From Gardnerella greenwoodii 00703Dmash (GTDB lineage: Bacteria > Actinomycetota > Actinomycetes > Actinomycetales > Bifidobacteriaceae): DNA of 64,000 nt. The DNA lies in assembly GCF_000263635.1 (NCBI RefSeq), contig NZ_ADEV01000009.1, forward strand, positions 372,001 to 436,000. Direction: 5' to 3'. The notes below the pieces were generated by a model that was given only the letters and a program-made list of their open reading frames with translations, did no database searches and was not told the DNA's origin. Positions 44,193 to 55,041 of this stretch are shown one piece after another (position 1 is the stretch's first letter; each line of letters starts with the position of its first letter). The translations under genes and the position numbers were made by a program.

Positions 44193-44987
44193 ATGGAAAA
44201 ACTTGACAAGTTGTATGAAGGCAAAGCCAAAAAACTGTACGCTACCGATGACACCAATGTGCTCTGGGTCGAATATATGAACCAGGCAACCGCTGGTAAC
44301 GGTCTGAAGAAAGCTCAGATCGCCGGTAAAGGCAGTTTAAACAACCGGATTACTTCTTTACTATTCCATTTACTTGAGGCGCGCGGCGTAAAAAGCCACT
44401 TCCTCGGACGTATTTCCGATACCGAACAACTCGTAAAGCGTATGCGCATGTTTCCGCTGGAAATTATTATGCGCAATACTGCTGCCGGTTCTTTCGCAAA
44501 ACGTTATAACGTTAAAGAAGGAACACCATTAAAGAAGCCATTGTTGGAGTTCTGCGTGAAGTCCGACGAACTTGGCGATCCATTTATTAACCCAGAAGGC
44601 GTTGTGGCTTTAGGTTTAGCTACAGACGAAGAGATGGCGGAAATTACTCGCCAAGCTCACGCTGTAAACAATGCTTTGCTTGATATTTTCTCCAAGATTG
44701 ATGTTCAGCTTGTTGACTTCAAGATTGAAGAGGGCGTAGACGCGCAAGGAAATATTCTTCTTGCAGACGAAATTACGCCTGATACTTGCAGACTTTGGGA
44801 TAAGCGCAATGCTGGCGGCAATGCTGGTGAAAACGGCGTAAGCCATTTGGATAAAGACTTATTCCGACGCGATTTGGGAGACATAATCCCAGCTTATGAA
44901 GAAATTCACATCAGGCTGGAAAACTTAGCAAAAAGCGAAGGTTTAGACTTTTGCGTGCGTAAACCAGATGATTGTGTGAACCGATAA
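44193..44987 (+). CDS. purC: SAICAR synthase PurC
   Basis: Phosphoribosylaminoimidazole-succinocarboxamide synthase: joins CAIR and aspartate using [19 protein letters not shown] is the N-terminal ATP-binding hallmark, then [35 protein letters not shown] and [16 protein letters not shown]; 264 residues, of the compact type common in Firmicutes rather than the longer type of many actinobacteria. ATG 44193 has GAGAGG 7 nt upstream; the frame is open to 44166. The first 100 or so codons use C- and G-ending codons (CTG, GTC, CAG, ACC) more than the rest of the gene and its neighbours. Confidence 0.96.
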   Translation: MEKLDKLYEGKAKKLYATDDTNVLWVEYMNQATAGNGLKKAQIAGKGSLNNRITSLLFHLLEARGVKSHFLGRISDTEQLVKRMRMFPLEIIMRNTAAGSFAKRYNVKEGTPLKKPLLEFCVKSDELGDPFINPEGVVALGLATDEEMAEITRQAHAVNNALLDIFSKIDVQLVDFKIEEGVDAQGNILLADEITPDTCRLWDKRNAGGNAGENGVSHLDKDLFRRDLGDIIPAYEEIHIRLENLAKSEGLDFCVRKPDDCVNR

Positions 44988-44996
44988 GATTTCGTT

Positions 44997-45026
44997 GTGG
45001 CTCGTGCCTTTAGGGGTGCGAGCCAC
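44997..45026 (+). terminator. Stem-loop after purC
   Basis: GTGGCTCG and CGAGCCAC form an 8-bp stem around a loop that can pair further (TGCC/GGTG). No T-run follows, so termination would be weak; it may instead separate purC from purL or stabilise the upstream mRNA. Confidence 0.45.
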
Positions 45027-45038
45027 ACGCATTCTTAC

Positions 45039-45116
45039 ATAATTTAACCAATAATTTAACCAATAATTTAAAACCACAACTTAACACATAACTTAACCCA
45101 CAATTTATAACTTAAA
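45039..45116. repeat. ATAATTTAACCA tandem repeat between purC and purL
   Basis: Two exact 12-nt units (45039-45050, 45051-45062) are followed by four or five diverged units (AACTTAACAC, ATAACTTAACCCAC and similar). It makes up most of the purC-purL gap. Confidence 0.75.
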
Positions 45117-45166
45117 AGCCCATAACAAACACTGCTATACCGCACTTTCAACAAGGTAGGTTTCTC

Positions 45167-48100
45167 GTGGTATTTCGCGTATATGTGGAAAAACGCAATG
45201 GTTTTGACGTTCAAGCTCAGCAGCTTTTACATGAGCTTAAGGAAATTCTTGGCATAAGCGCGATTACTTCCGCACGAATTATCAACAGATACGATTTAGA
45301 AGGTATTGATGGAGATTTGTTCAATACTGCTGTGCGAACTGTATTAAGCGAGCCGCCGGTTGATAACACCTACGACTATTTGCCTATTGAAACAAACGAG
45401 CACGTGTTTGCTGTTGAATTTTTGCCTGGTCAGTTCGACCAGCGCGCGCAATCCGCAAGCGAGTGTATTCAGCTTATTAGTCAAGGCGAGCGCCCAACTG
45501 TGCGCACTGCTAAAGTAATTGCGCTAAAAGGCAATCTTGACGAAGAAGCCATGGATGCTATTAAGCATTACGTTATCAATCCTGTTGAGGCTCGAGAGGC
45601 AAGTCTTGACGAAGTAAAAAGCTTGCAGCGAGAAACAGTAGTTCCTGCAGACGTTGAAGTAATTGATAGTTTTAACAGTTTAGACGAAGCTGGATTGCAG
45701 AAGTTTATTGAGGATCGCGGCTTGGCAATGGATTTGGCTGACGCAAAATTCTGCCAGCAATACTTTAGGGAAGAAAATCGCAATCCTACTATTACCGAGA
45801 TTCGCGTTATTGACACGTACTGGTCCGATCACTGCCGTCACACAACTTTTGGCACGGAGCTTACGAATATTACGATTGACGATGGCACAGTTCAAGAAGC
45901 GTTTAATCGTTATCTTGATTTGAGAAAAAAGTTAAATCGTGAAAATAAGCCTGTTTGCTTAATGGATATGGCAACTATTGGTGCTAAATATTTGAAGCAT
46001 ACTGGCGAGCTTAAAAATTTGGATGAGTCGGAAGAAATCAACGCTTGCACTGTAAAAGTTAAGGTTGACGTAAACGGACACGACGAAGATTGGCTGTTCC
46101 TGTTTAAGAACGAAACGCATAATCATCCTACTGAAATTGAGCCTTTTGGTGGAGCTGCAACTTGCATTGGCGGCTGCATCCGAGATCCTCTTTCTGGACG
46201 TTCCTACGTTTACCAAGCTATGCGAGTAACTGGTGCTGCAGATCCGCGCACTCCTATTAGCGAGACTTTAAACGGTAAGCTTCCGCAGCGAAAAATCGTA
46301 ACTTCTGCTGCAGCAGGCTACTCTTCTTATGGAAATCAGATTGGTTTAGCTACCGGCGAAGTGCACGAGTTATACCACCCGGGCTATGTTGCTAAGCGCA
46401 TGGAAGTTGGTGCGGTTGTTGCCGCTACCCCAGCCGACCATGTACGCAGAGAAACTCCTGCTCCTGGAGATGTGATTATTCTTCTTGGCGGGCGTACTGG
46501 TCGCGACGGAATTGGCGGAGCTACCGGCGCTTCTAAAGCACAAGATGTTGAAAGTATTGAAGAATGCGGAGCAGAAGTTCAAAAAGGTAACGCTCCTATT
46601 GAACGCAAGTTGCAGCGACTTTTCCGCCGCAAAGATGCTTGCCAGCTTATTAAGCGTTGTAACGATTTTGGTGCGGGCGGCGTTTCTGTTGCTACCGGCG
46701 AAATTGCAGACGGCTTAACTATCAATCTCGACAAGGTTTCTAAAAAGTACGAGGGTCTTGACGGCACTGAGCTTGCTATTTCTGAATCCCAGGAGCGCAT
46801 GGCTGTTGACGTTGCTTCAAGTGATGCTGAAGAATTCTTAAAGTACGCTCGTGAAGAAAATTTGGAAGCAGAAATCATTGCGACTGTTACCGAAGAAGCT
46901 CGTATGCGCATGACTTGGCGCGGAAAAACTATTGTTGACTTAAGCCGCGCATTCTTGGCTTCTAACGGCGCTGCAAAACAGCAGGTGCTGCATATTGAAG
47001 CTGGAAAATCTTATACGAACCCATGGCAGGATCAGTCTAATTTGACTCTCACTGAACGCATGCACTTGCTTGTTTCAAACATTAATATTGCTTCAAACAA
47101 GGGTCTTGCAGAACGCTTCGATTCTACAATTGGTGCCGCAACTGTGCTTATGCCTTTTGGCGGACGCCGTCAGCTTACTCCAGCTCAAGCTATGGTTGCT
47201 AAATTCCCAGTATTTGGTGAAACAAACACTGCTTCCGCAATGGCTTGGGGCTTTAATCCGTATTTGATGGAAAAGAATCAGTTTACTGGAGCTTATGTTG
47301 CGGTTGTTGAATCTTTGGCAAAGCTTGCAGCAAGCGGTTTCACGCGCGAACGTGCGTACTTGAGTTTGCAAGAGTATTTTGGCAAACCTCACGACGTTCC
47401 GGAACGTTGGGGTAAGCCGGCTGCAGCAGTTCTTGGCGCTTTAAGCGCACAGCTTGATTTTGGTGTTGGCGCTATTGGCGGCAAGGATTCCATGAGCGGT
47501 AGTTTTGAACATTTGGATGTTCCGCCAACTTTAATTTCTTTTGCTGTTTCTACTGGAGACGCACGTTTAACTGTTTCGCCAGAATTTAAGGGAGTAAATC
47601 ATAAGGTTTTGCGAATTGCTCCACAATATAAATCCGACGGAATCACCCCAGAAAAGGAAAGTTTCCTTAAAACTCTTGAATTAATCGAAAATATTACGAA
47701 GAATAAGCAAGCTTTTGCTGTGACCACGCCTGGCTACGGTGCAAGCGCGGAAATCTTATTCAAGATGACGCTTGGAAATCATATTGGTCTTAAATTATTC
47801 AACAATTTAAGCAACGATGATTTATTTAAGCCAGCATACGGAAGCTTCTACGTTGAGCTTAAAGAAAACGCTGAAGTCCCATCTTTAGCGAATACAAGCT
47901 TGGTTGACGTTGAGATTATTGGCGAAACGACTGAGAATTACGCAATTGTTTCAGCAAATGGCGAAGAAGTTGATTTAAGCGATTTGCAAAATATTTGGGA
48001 AAGTGAACTTTCCTCAATCTTCCCTTATAAAAAGCCTGGCGAGATTGTAGAAACTATTAGTAACGAAAATAATGCTTCTACTACAAACCGCGCGCACACA

Positions 48101-48922
48101 GGAAAACTGAAGCCGCTTTCTCACCCGCGCGTTATTATTCCAGTCTTCCCTGGAAATAATTGCGAGTACGATACTCAAGCTGCTTTCGAGCGTGCAGGCG
48201 CCGACGCTCATACGCTTATTATTAACAACTTAAACGCTAAAGATATTGCAGAGTCTGCAAAGAAACTTGTTGAGGAGATTAATAAGAGCCAGATTGTTAT
48301 GATTCCTGGCGGCTTCTCCGGCGGCGACGAGCCGGACGGTTCAGCAAAGTTTATTGCATCCTTCTTTAGAAATCCGCAAGTGACTGACGCTGTGCGAGAT
48401 TTGCTTAAGAATCGAGACGGACTTATGCTGGGCATTTGCAACGGTTTCCAAGCGCTTATTAAGCTTGGTTTGGTGCCTTTTGGCGATATTGTTCCTATGG
48501 ATTCTAACTGCCCAACTCTTACTTATAACACGATTGGCAGGCATCAAAGCAGAATTGTGCGCACGCGCGTTGCTTCAAACATGTCTCCATGGTTGAGCAA
48601 TACGCAGGTTGGCGATATTCACACTGTTGCTATTTCTCACGGCGAAGGTCGTTTTATTGCAACTCCAGAAGTCATGGAGAAGCTTATTGCTAACGGCCAA
48701 GTAGCTACGCAATACGTTGACAGTAACGGCGTTCCAAGCATGAGTTTGAACGTGAATCCAAACGGATCGATTATGTCCGTTGAAGGAATTACCAGCCCAG
48801 ATGGTCGAGTTTTTGGAAAGATGGGTCATTGCGAACGAGCAGGCGAAGGCTTGTACGTGAACATTCCTGATTTCCACGAACAGCCACTGTTTGATGCTGG
48901 AGTTCAGTACTTCACGGCGTGA
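45167..48922 (+). CDS. purL: Phosphoribosylformylglycinamidine synthase, single-chain PurL
   Basis: ATP- and glutamine-dependent conversion of FGAR to FGAM. 1251 residues include all parts: N-terminal PurS-like domain, linker, duplicated synthetase domain (TYWSDHCRHTTFGTEL, FKNETHNHPTEIEPFGGAATCIGG, GAGGVSVATGEIADGL) and a C-terminal class I glutaminase with the nucleophile C1091 in LGICNGFQALIKLGL and the His/Glu later in SHGEGRF. This large form is typical of proteobacteria and bifidobacteria; many other Gram-positives use separate PurS, PurQ and PurL. The start is GTG 45167, with TAGG 6 nt upstream. Confidence 0.97.
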   Translation: MVFRVYVEKRNGFDVQAQQLLHELKEILGISAITSARIINRYDLEGIDGDLFNTAVRTVLSEPPVDNTYDYLPIETNEHVFAVEFLPGQFDQRAQSASECIQLISQGERPTVRTAKVIALKGNLDEEAMDAIKHYVINPVEAREASLDEVKSLQRETVVPADVEVIDSFNSLDEAGLQKFIEDRGLAMDLADAKFCQQYFREENRNPTITEIRVIDTYWSDHCRHTTFGTELTNITIDDGTVQEAFNRYLDLRKKLNRENKPVCLMDMATIGAKYLKHTGELKNLDESEEINACTVKVKVDVNGHDEDWLFLFKNETHNHPTEIEPFGGAATCIGGCIRDPLSGRSYVYQAMRVTGAADPRTPISETLNGKLPQRKIVTSAAAGYSSYGNQIGLATGEVHELYHPGYVAKRMEVGAVVAATPADHVRRETPAPGDVIILLGGRTGRDGIGGATGASKAQDVESIEECGAEVQKGNAPIERKLQRLFRRKDACQLIKRCNDFGAGGVSVATGEIADGLTINLDKVSKKYEGLDGTELAISESQERMAVDVASSDAEEFLKYAREENLEAEIIATVTEEARMRMTWRGKTIVDLSRAFLASNGAAKQQVLHIEAGKSYTNPWQDQSNLTLTERMHLLVSNINIASNKGLAERFDSTIGAATVLMPFGGRRQLTPAQAMVAKFPVFGETNTASAMAWGFNPYLMEKNQFTGAYVAVVESLAKLAASGFTRERAYLSLQEYFGKPHDVPERWGKPAAAVLGALSAQLDFGVGAIGGKDSMSGSFEHLDVPPTLISFAVSTGDARLTVSPEFKGVNHKVLRIAPQYKSDGITPEKESFLKTLELIENITKNKQAFAVTTPGYGASAEILFKMTLGNHIGLKLFNNLSNDDLFKPAYGSFYVELKENAEVPSLANTSLVDVEIIGETTENYAIVSANGEEVDLSDLQNIWESELSSIFPYKKPGEIVETISNENNASTTNRAHTGKLKPLSHPRVIIPVFPGNNCEYDTQAAFERAGADAHTLIINNLNAKDIAESAKKLVEEINKSQIVMIPGGFSGGDEPDGSAKFIASFFRNPQVTDAVRDLLKNRDGLMLGICNGFQALIKLGLVPFGDIVPMDSNCPTLTYNTIGRHQSRIVRTRVASNMSPWLSNTQVGDIHTVAISHGEGRFIATPEVMEKLIANGQVATQYVDSNGVPSMSLNVNPNGSIMSVEGITSPDGRVFGKMGHCERAGEGLYVNIPDFHEQPLFDAGVQYFTA

Positions 48923-48956
48923 GCATGAGCAAAGCATGAAACGTAACATTAGCTTA

Positions 48957-48985
48957 TTAGAAGCGTGTGCAACAATGAGTATAGT
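48957..48985 (+). promoter_or_regulatory. Putative promoter of purF
   Basis: TTAGAA (48957-48962) and TATAGT (48980-48985) are 17 bp apart, 38 bp before the purF start. Consensus match only; it would let purF-purM-purD be transcribed independently of purL. Confidence 0.5.
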
Positions 48986-49023
48986 TTCGCGAATTAAAGT
49001 AAGCGACTACAAGGGGGTTAAAG

Positions 49024-50511
49024 ATGTCTGCAGAGCTTGAAGACATTCACGAAGAGTGCGGAGTGTTTGGTGTTTGGGGTCACAAAGATGCTTCAAGACT
49101 CACTTATTTTGGTTTGCATGCGCTTCAGCATCGCGGCCAAGAGGGAGCTGGAATAGTATCTAACGATAACGGCACTCTTCACGGACATCGCGGACTAGGC
49201 CTACTTACGCAAGTTTTTAGCAACGAGCAGGTTATGGAACGTTTAACAGGAAATCGTGCTATTGGCCATGTGCGTTACGCTACTGCAGGATCTGGAAGTG
49301 TTGATAATATTCAGCCTTTCTTATTCCGCTTCCACGACGGAGATGTTGCTTTAGCTCATAACGGAAATTTGACGAATTGCACAAGCTTACGCAATTCTTT
49401 AGAAGACAATGGCGCTATTTTCCACTCCAATTCCGACACTGAAATACTAATGCATTTGATTCGTCGCTCTAATAAACCAACTTTTATGGAGCGCGTTAAA
49501 GAAGCGTTACTAACTGTTCACGGCGGATTTGCTTACCTGCTTCTTACGGAAGATTCTTTAATTGGTGCCACGGATCCAAACGGGTTCCGCCCGCTTTCTC
49601 TTGGACGAATGCAAAACGGAGCCTATGTGCTTTCTTCCGAAACTTGCGCTTTCGACATTGTTCGAGCAGAGTTTATTCGAGATATTGAGCCTGGAGAAAT
49701 AATCGTTATTAACGACGAAGGCTACAAGATTGAGCGCTACACGAATAACGTGCAGCAGGCAGTGTGCTCAATGGAATTTATTTACTTTGCTCGCCCAGAT
49801 TCTAACATTTACGGAATTAACGTTCATGCTGCAAGAAAGCGCATGGGATCTCGTTTAGCTCAAGAATCCCCTGTTGAAGCAGACATGGTTATTGGAGTTC
49901 CTAACTCTTCTCTTTCTGCAGCCGCAGGATACGCGGAAGCAAGTGGTCTTCCTAACGAAATGGGATTGATTAAAAACCAGTATGTAGCTCGCACTTTTAT
50001 TCAGCCAACTCAAGAATTGCGCGAGCAGGGTGTGCGTATGAAACTTTCTGCTGTGCGCAGTGTTGTTGAAGGAAAACGTGTTATTGTTCTTGACGATTCA
50101 ATCGTGCGCGGCACAACTTCTAAGCGCATTGTGCAACTACTTAGAGAAGCGGGCGCTAAAGAAGTGCATATGCGTATTTCTTCCCCACCTCTTAAGTATC
50201 CTTGCTTCTACGGCATTGATATTCAAACAACTAAAGAGCTTATTGCCGCAAAACATTCAGTTGAAGAGATTCGCGAGTATATTGATGCTGATTCTCTTGC
50301 GTTCCTGTCTTTGGACGGACTTGTTGAGTCAATTGGGTTAAATAAGCCGGCTCCTTACGGCGGATTGTGCGTTGCATACTTTAATGGCGACTACCCTACC
50401 GCACTGGATGATTACGGCGAAGAATTTTTGACTTCGCTTCCTCAAAACGAGCGCGAGTATTTACAAGAAGTTAGAAAACGCAGTAAATATTCACACGAAA
50501 ACCTTATATAA
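49024..50511 (+). CDS. purF: Amidophosphoribosyltransferase PurF
   Basis: First committed step of purine synthesis: glutamine plus PRPP gives 5-phosphoribosylamine. An 11-residue propeptide ([11 protein letters not shown]) precedes the catalytic N-terminal Cys in CGVFGVWGH, as in the B. subtilis-type enzymes that mature by self-cleavage. [11 protein letters not shown] and [10 protein letters not shown] are in the glutaminase domain; the PRPP loop is [15 protein letters not shown]. 495 residues. Ribosome binding site AAGGGGG lies about 6 nt before ATG 49024. It precedes purM by 79 bp. Confidence 0.96.
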   Translation: MSAELEDIHEECGVFGVWGHKDASRLTYFGLHALQHRGQEGAGIVSNDNGTLHGHRGLGLLTQVFSNEQVMERLTGNRAIGHVRYATAGSGSVDNIQPFLFRFHDGDVALAHNGNLTNCTSLRNSLEDNGAIFHSNSDTEILMHLIRRSNKPTFMERVKEALLTVHGGFAYLLLTEDSLIGATDPNGFRPLSLGRMQNGAYVLSSETCAFDIVRAEFIRDIEPGEIIVINDEGYKIERYTNNVQQAVCSMEFIYFARPDSNIYGINVHAARKRMGSRLAQESPVEADMVIGVPNSSLSAAAGYAEASGLPNEMGLIKNQYVARTFIQPTQELREQGVRMKLSAVRSVVEGKRVIVLDDSIVRGTTSKRIVQLLREAGAKEVHMRISSPPLKYPCFYGIDIQTTKELIAAKHSVEEIREYIDADSLAFLSLDGLVESIGLNKPAPYGGLCVAYFNGDYPTALDDYGEEFLTSLPQNEREYLQEVRKRSKYSHENLI

Positions 50512-50590
50512 CTTAATATTTTACTTATTTACGGCAATTTATTAATAAAATTTAAGAAAATACTTATAACATTTTAGGAAAGGAATCAAC

Positions 50591-51625
50591 ATGCCGCACG
50601 CATATGATGAAGCTGGCGTAAGCGTAGAAGCAGGATACGAAGTAGTTCGTCGTATCAAATCGCATGTGAATCGCACGAAGCGTCCAGGCGTTATGGGTGG
50701 CATCGGCGGATTCGGCGGATTATTCGACTTGGCCTCCCTCGGTTACAAAGAGCCTGTTCTGATTTCTGGAACAGACGGCGTTGGAACCAAGCTTATGGTT
50801 GCAAAAATGATGAATAAGCACAATACGATTGGCATTGATTGCGTTGCTATGTGCGTAAACGACATTGCAGCTCAAGGCGCAGAACCGCTTTTCTTCCTTG
50901 ACTATATTGCTTGCGGAAAAAATAATCCTGCACTACTTGAGCAGGTTGTTGCAGGAGTTGCAGACGGTTGCGTTCAAGCAGAAGCAGGCTTAATTGGCGG
51001 AGAAACCGCTGAAATGCCTGGAATGTATGCCGAGGACGAGTACGATCTTGCAGGTTTCGCAGTAGGCGTTGCAGAAAGAACGAATATTGTTGACGGCTCC
51101 ACTATTACTTCTGGCGACGTTCTCATTGGTTTGCCTTCTTCTGGAGTTCACTCGAACGGTTTCTCGCTTGTGCGTAAAGCTTTGTTTGAAGAAGCAGGCT
51201 ACGACGTAAACACCAAACTTGAAGAGCTAGATGGAAAAACTATTGGCGAAGTTCTGCTCGAGCCTACGCGAATCTACGTAAAAGCTTTGAAACCGCTTTT
51301 TGCAAAGCATCTTATTAAGGGAGTGGCTCACATTACAGGCGGCGGATTTATTGAGAATATTCCACGCATGTACTCGGATGATTTGGCCGCAAAAATCGAT
51401 ACGTCAAGCTGGAATGTTCCGCCTATTTTTGACGTTATTGAAAAAGCTGGCAAAGTTGCTCATGACGAAATGTTCAACGTTTTTAACATGGGAATCGGCA
51501 TGGTTTTGGCGGTTGATAAAAACAAGGCCGAAGAAGCACTTAGCACACTAAGCGAAAATAACGAAACAGCTTATGTTATTGGCGAAATGATCGAACGCAA
51601 AAACGCTGCAGTTGAGTTGCAATAA
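50591..51625 (+). CDS. purM: Phosphoribosylformylglycinamidine cyclo-ligase PurM
   Basis: ATP-dependent closure of FGAM to aminoimidazole ribonucleotide. 344 residues: [63 protein letters not shown] (the nucleotide-binding hallmark), [11 protein letters not shown] and [16 protein letters not shown]. Complete and of normal length. AAAGGAATCAAC precedes ATG 50591. The purD ATG follows 18 bp after its stop. Confidence 0.97.
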   Translation: MPHAYDEAGVSVEAGYEVVRRIKSHVNRTKRPGVMGGIGGFGGLFDLASLGYKEPVLISGTDGVGTKLMVAKMMNKHNTIGIDCVAMCVNDIAAQGAEPLFFLDYIACGKNNPALLEQVVAGVADGCVQAEAGLIGGETAEMPGMYAEDEYDLAGFAVGVAERTNIVDGSTITSGDVLIGLPSSGVHSNGFSLVRKALFEEAGYDVNTKLEELDGKTIGEVLLEPTRIYVKALKPLFAKHLIKGVAHITGGGFIENIPRMYSDDLAAKIDTSSWNVPPIFDVIEKAGKVAHDEMFNVFNMGIGMVLAVDKNKAEEALSTLSENNETAYVIGEMIERKNAAVELQ

Positions 51626-51643
51626 AACTATAAAGGACAAAAA

Positions 51644-52915
51644 ATGAAAGTTTTAGTTGTTGGTTCTGGCGCTAGAGAGCACGCTATTGCACACGCACTT
51701 CTTAAAGGCGAAAGCATTGAAGAAGTAACAGTTGCGCCTGGAAACCCGGGTATTGCAGCAGACGGAATTAAAACCGTAAACATTAGTCAGTCGGATCACG
51801 AAGCTCTTATTAGCTTCGTTAAAGATAACAACTACGACTTTGCGTTTATTGGCCCAGAAGTGCCGCTTATGAACGGAATTGTAGACGATTTTGAATCTAA
51901 CGGCATTGCAGCTTTTGGCCCAAACAAGGCGGCGGCTCAAATCGAAGGCTCTAAAGATTTTGCAAAAAAGCTTATGCATCGCCACAACATTCCAACAGCA
52001 GCCTACCAAACTTTTGAATCTTTAGAGCCAGCTAAAAACTACGTGCTTGAGCATGGTGCTCCAATTGTTATTAAAGCAGACGGTTTAGCCGCAGGAAAAG
52101 GCGTAACTGTTGCAATGGACGAGCAAACCGCAATTGAAGCTTTGGAAGATATTTTCGTTGATCACCGTTTTGGATCTGCCGGAGCAAAAGTTGTTATTGA
52201 AGAATTTTTGCAAGGTCAAGAGTTTTCGCTTATGAGCTTTGTAAGCGGAACAGACTTTTGGGTTATGCCAATTTCTCAAGATCATAAGCGCGCCTACGAT
52301 GGCGATAAAGGACCAAACACTGGCGGAATGGGAGCGTATAGCCCTGTGCCACAAATCAGTAGCGAAACCGTTAAACGCGCTATTGACGAGATTGTGCGAC
52401 CAACTGTTGAAGGCTTAACAAAAGAAGGAACACCTTTTACAGGCATACTTTATGCAGGTTTGATTGATACAGCTTCGGGCCCTAAAGTTATTGAGTTTAA
52501 CGCTCGATTTGGAGACCCAGAAACAGAAGTTGTGCTTCCTCGCCTCACTTCAGATTTTGGTGCAGCTATATGGAATATTTTGCAGCATAAAACACCAACT
52601 TTTACTTGGAAGAATAGCGGTGTTACGCTCGGCGTAATAATTGCAAGCGAAGGCTACCCTGGCACTTTAGTTACTGGAACTCCACTTCCGCACATTCCTG
52701 TTGACGAAACCCAAGGTCAGCACGTGTATTATGCAGGAGTTAAAAGCCAGGAAGAAACCGGCAATCTTGTAACTTCTTCCGGTAGAGTTGCGCTTGTACA
52801 AGTGCACGGAGAAGACGTAGAAGATGCGCAAAAGAACGTCTACGCAATATTGGACAATCTTAATCTTCCACACATGTTCTTTAGGCACGACATAGCTTCA
52901 AAAGCGCTTATCTAA
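51644..52915 (+). CDS. purD: Phosphoribosylamine-glycine ligase PurD
   Basis: GAR synthetase, second step of purine synthesis. ATP-grasp protein of 423 residues: VLVVGSGAREHAIAHAL at the N-terminus, APIVIKADGLAAGKGVTVAM (ATP binding), QDHKRAYDGDKGPNTGGMGAYSPVP and IEFNARFGDPETE (metal-binding Glu/Asn). Ribosome binding site AAAGGACAAAA. Its last 4 bases overlap the last 4 of the convergent LTA-synthase-like gene. Last gene of the first pur block. Confidence 0.97.
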   Translation: MKVLVVGSGAREHAIAHALLKGESIEEVTVAPGNPGIAADGIKTVNISQSDHEALISFVKDNNYDFAFIGPEVPLMNGIVDDFESNGIAAFGPNKAAAQIEGSKDFAKKLMHRHNIPTAAYQTFESLEPAKNYVLEHGAPIVIKADGLAAGKGVTVAMDEQTAIEALEDIFVDHRFGSAGAKVVIEEFLQGQEFSLMSFVSGTDFWVMPISQDHKRAYDGDKGPNTGGMGAYSPVPQISSETVKRAIDEIVRPTVEGLTKEGTPFTGILYAGLIDTASGPKVIEFNARFGDPETEVVLPRLTSDFGAAIWNILQHKTPTFTWKNSGVTLGVIIASEGYPGTLVTGTPLPHIPVDETQGQHVYYAGVKSQEETGNLVTSSGRVALVQVHGEDVEDAQKNVYAILDNLNLPHMFFRHDIASKALI

Positions 52916-55041
52916 GGCATCTTAAAGAAGTTAGTGTTGCGAGTGTAGTTCTTTCCGGCTGTAACATCGTACTGTATAAGCTTATAGTCGTCCAAAAGCT
53001 GCTTAGTTTGCTCATCCATTGCTGAATAAACCATTGGCCTGCCGTCGTGATCAAGGTAAATTGGTTGACCCTCAGGGATTCTATCCCAGCCTTGAATTGT
53101 GTTAACAACAGGCGGCTCCATTGCACTAATATGCGTATGAAGCTTTGTGAGGAAAGCAACGTACGGCGAAACCTTAGCGTTCATATGACGCGCAACCTGG
53201 GAAATAAAGAAGTTTGGAGAAGAATAAGCTTCTGTTTTTGCGTGAATCTTCTTAGAAGATTTAAGATTTTCTTTAGCAGCCTTATTTGACCAAATAAAGT
53301 AATCTGTTAAATGCAAAATAAGAGAATTATTCTTATCCGCACTAGCTGTAGAGTATGCTCCAGGAAGATGATCACCGTAGAACAACACTGTTACAGGCTT
53401 ATTGAGTTTATTCAAATTATTAAGGAACTTAGAAGTTGCTTTATCCGTATAATTTGCGCCTTTAGCGTACGTTTGAATAATAGAAGACTCTTCCTCACCC
53501 AAAGGCTTGCTGGAATCAGTAGAAGACACCTTAAAATCATTATTCTTATACCAATCGTTATAAGGCATATGATTTTGCATTGTAACAAGCTGAATAAAAT
53601 CAGGAGAAGACTTGCGCGAAATAGATTCCAAAACGCTGGAATATGCGGAATCATCCGACACGTACGGCGCTAAATCAATACGCTTCTGATACTTAATAAC
53701 ATCCGGCTTTCGTAAAGAATAGAACTTAGTAAAACCGAACTTCTTATAATTCTTAGCTCGCAAATACATGGAAGGCTCAAATGGGTGGAAAGCCAAAGAG
53801 TTCTTACCATCGTTCCAATAACGGTTGATTGTTGGAATCCACGATTTTTTAGGAACTAACTGCTGATACGGGCTTGTAAGCGAAGGATCAAAATTAACCA
53901 TGCTTAAACCTGTCATAGTCATGTATTCAAGATTTGCCGTTCCCCCGCCGTAGCCGGAAGAAAGCATAAGACCGCTATCCGTATTCTTTTTCACACTGTC
54001 AATAAAAGGAATAATCGCCTTATTAAAAGAAATTCCAGGAACGCGTGAAGGATTTGCAAAAGATTCAGAAAGAATAACAATAAGAGTACTGTTATTTATT
54101 TTATTCTTACGAGAAGCGTTAAGTTTGTTAGCTGCTTTCTCGTAGCGAGCTACCACTTGTTTCATGGTTTCTTCGCTATAGTTTGCAGGCTTTGACATGA
54201 TTTTTGGATTAACCTGCCTAGTAAACGCAACTATTGGTCCGTTAAGTTGCGCATCGTAAGCAGAATCCCACATTGCAGGACGGTCGCCCATAAATTGGTT
54301 AAAAGAATTAGCAACAGAACCAACAGTGCCAACAGAAGCAACATACCACGAGAAGGATGCGAAAATCAGCACAAAAATTCCAGCTCGCACACCGTAGCGC
54401 AAACGCTTGTCTTCAAACCAAACTACTTTTCCACGATTCTTATCTAATAAATGAATCGTCATAAAAACTACAACGAAAATAATCACGCAAATTATTGCGT
54501 ATAAAGTAACGCGAGCAGCATTAGGCGGCAAAAATGTTGAAATATTGCCGGTATCGCTTTGCAAAAAATTCAGGTCAGCAGGAAGAATTGCCTCATTTCG
54601 CACAAAAATCTTCATGTACTCAATAATCGAAATAATTATGCAAAGAGACAGCAAAACCATTGAGGTAAGCCAAAAACGGTTAGTAAGAATAATAATTAAC
54701 CCATAAATAACCGCAAAAATAAGCAAATTAAGCACAAATACGAAGTTTAAATTTTCCCAAATGTTGCTGAACATTCGCGTAATATTGTCAATCAGACCAT
54801 TCAAAACCTGGCTGCGAGAGCCTGTTTGCACGCCCATCTGGAAAATAACCATCATTCCAACGCTATTTAGAACAAAAAATACTATATAAAGCCAGCGCGG
54901 AATAGATATTTGATGCTTATTTAATGTCTTTAGCAAAGATGAAAAGAAATTTTTGGAATTACTCCGCTCTTTAGTGTCTTCCCCCTTATAGTCACCCTCT
55001 TCCTTCTCGCTTTTTGAAGTCTCAAGCGCAATTTCATCCAT
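52912..55041 (-). CDS. LTA-synthase-like phosphoglycerol transferase (sulfatase fold)
   Basis: A 709-residue membrane enzyme. Five transmembrane segments (about residues 50-240) anchor an extracellular alkaline-phosphatase/sulfatase-fold domain (about 310-630). Catalytic features: metal-ligand Glu326 in VILSESF, nucleophile Thr368 in GYGGGTANLEYM, and FYGDHLPGAY with the Asp and His ligands. LtaS enzymes polymerise glycerol phosphate from phosphatidylglycerol into lipoteichoic acid; the family also contains primases and glycan-modifying transferases, so the exact product is not certain. Divergent from the esterase and MprF-like genes, suggesting a shared envelope role. Confidence 0.88.
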   Translation of the reverse strand: MDEIALETSKSEKEEGDYKGEDTKERSNSKNFFSSLLKTLNKHQISIPRWLYIVFFVLNSVGMMVIFQMGVQTGSRSQVLNGLIDNITRMFSNIWENLNFVFVLNLLIFAVIYGLIIILTNRFWLTSMVLLSLCIIISIIEYMKIFVRNEAILPADLNFLQSDTGNISTFLPPNAARVTLYAIICVIIFVVVFMTIHLLDKNRGKVVWFEDKRLRYGVRAGIFVLIFASFSWYVASVGTVGSVANSFNQFMGDRPAMWDSAYDAQLNGPIVAFTRQVNPKIMSKPANYSEETMKQVVARYEKAANKLNASRKNKINNSTLIVILSESFANPSRVPGISFNKAIIPFIDSVKKNTDSGLMLSSGYGGGTANLEYMTMTGLSMVNFDPSLTSPYQQLVPKKSWIPTINRYWNDGKNSLAFHPFEPSMYLRAKNYKKFGFTKFYSLRKPDVIKYQKRIDLAPYVSDDSAYSSVLESISRKSSPDFIQLVTMQNHMPYNDWYKNNDFKVSSTDSSKPLGEEESSIIQTYAKGANYTDKATSKFLNNLNKLNKPVTVLFYGDHLPGAYSTASADKNNSLILHLTDYFIWSNKAAKENLKSSKKIHAKTEAYSSPNFFISQVARHMNAKVSPYVAFLTKLHTHISAMEPPVVNTIQGWDRIPEGQPIYLDHDGRPMVYSAMDEQTKQLLDDYKLIQYDVTAGKNYTRNTNFFKMP

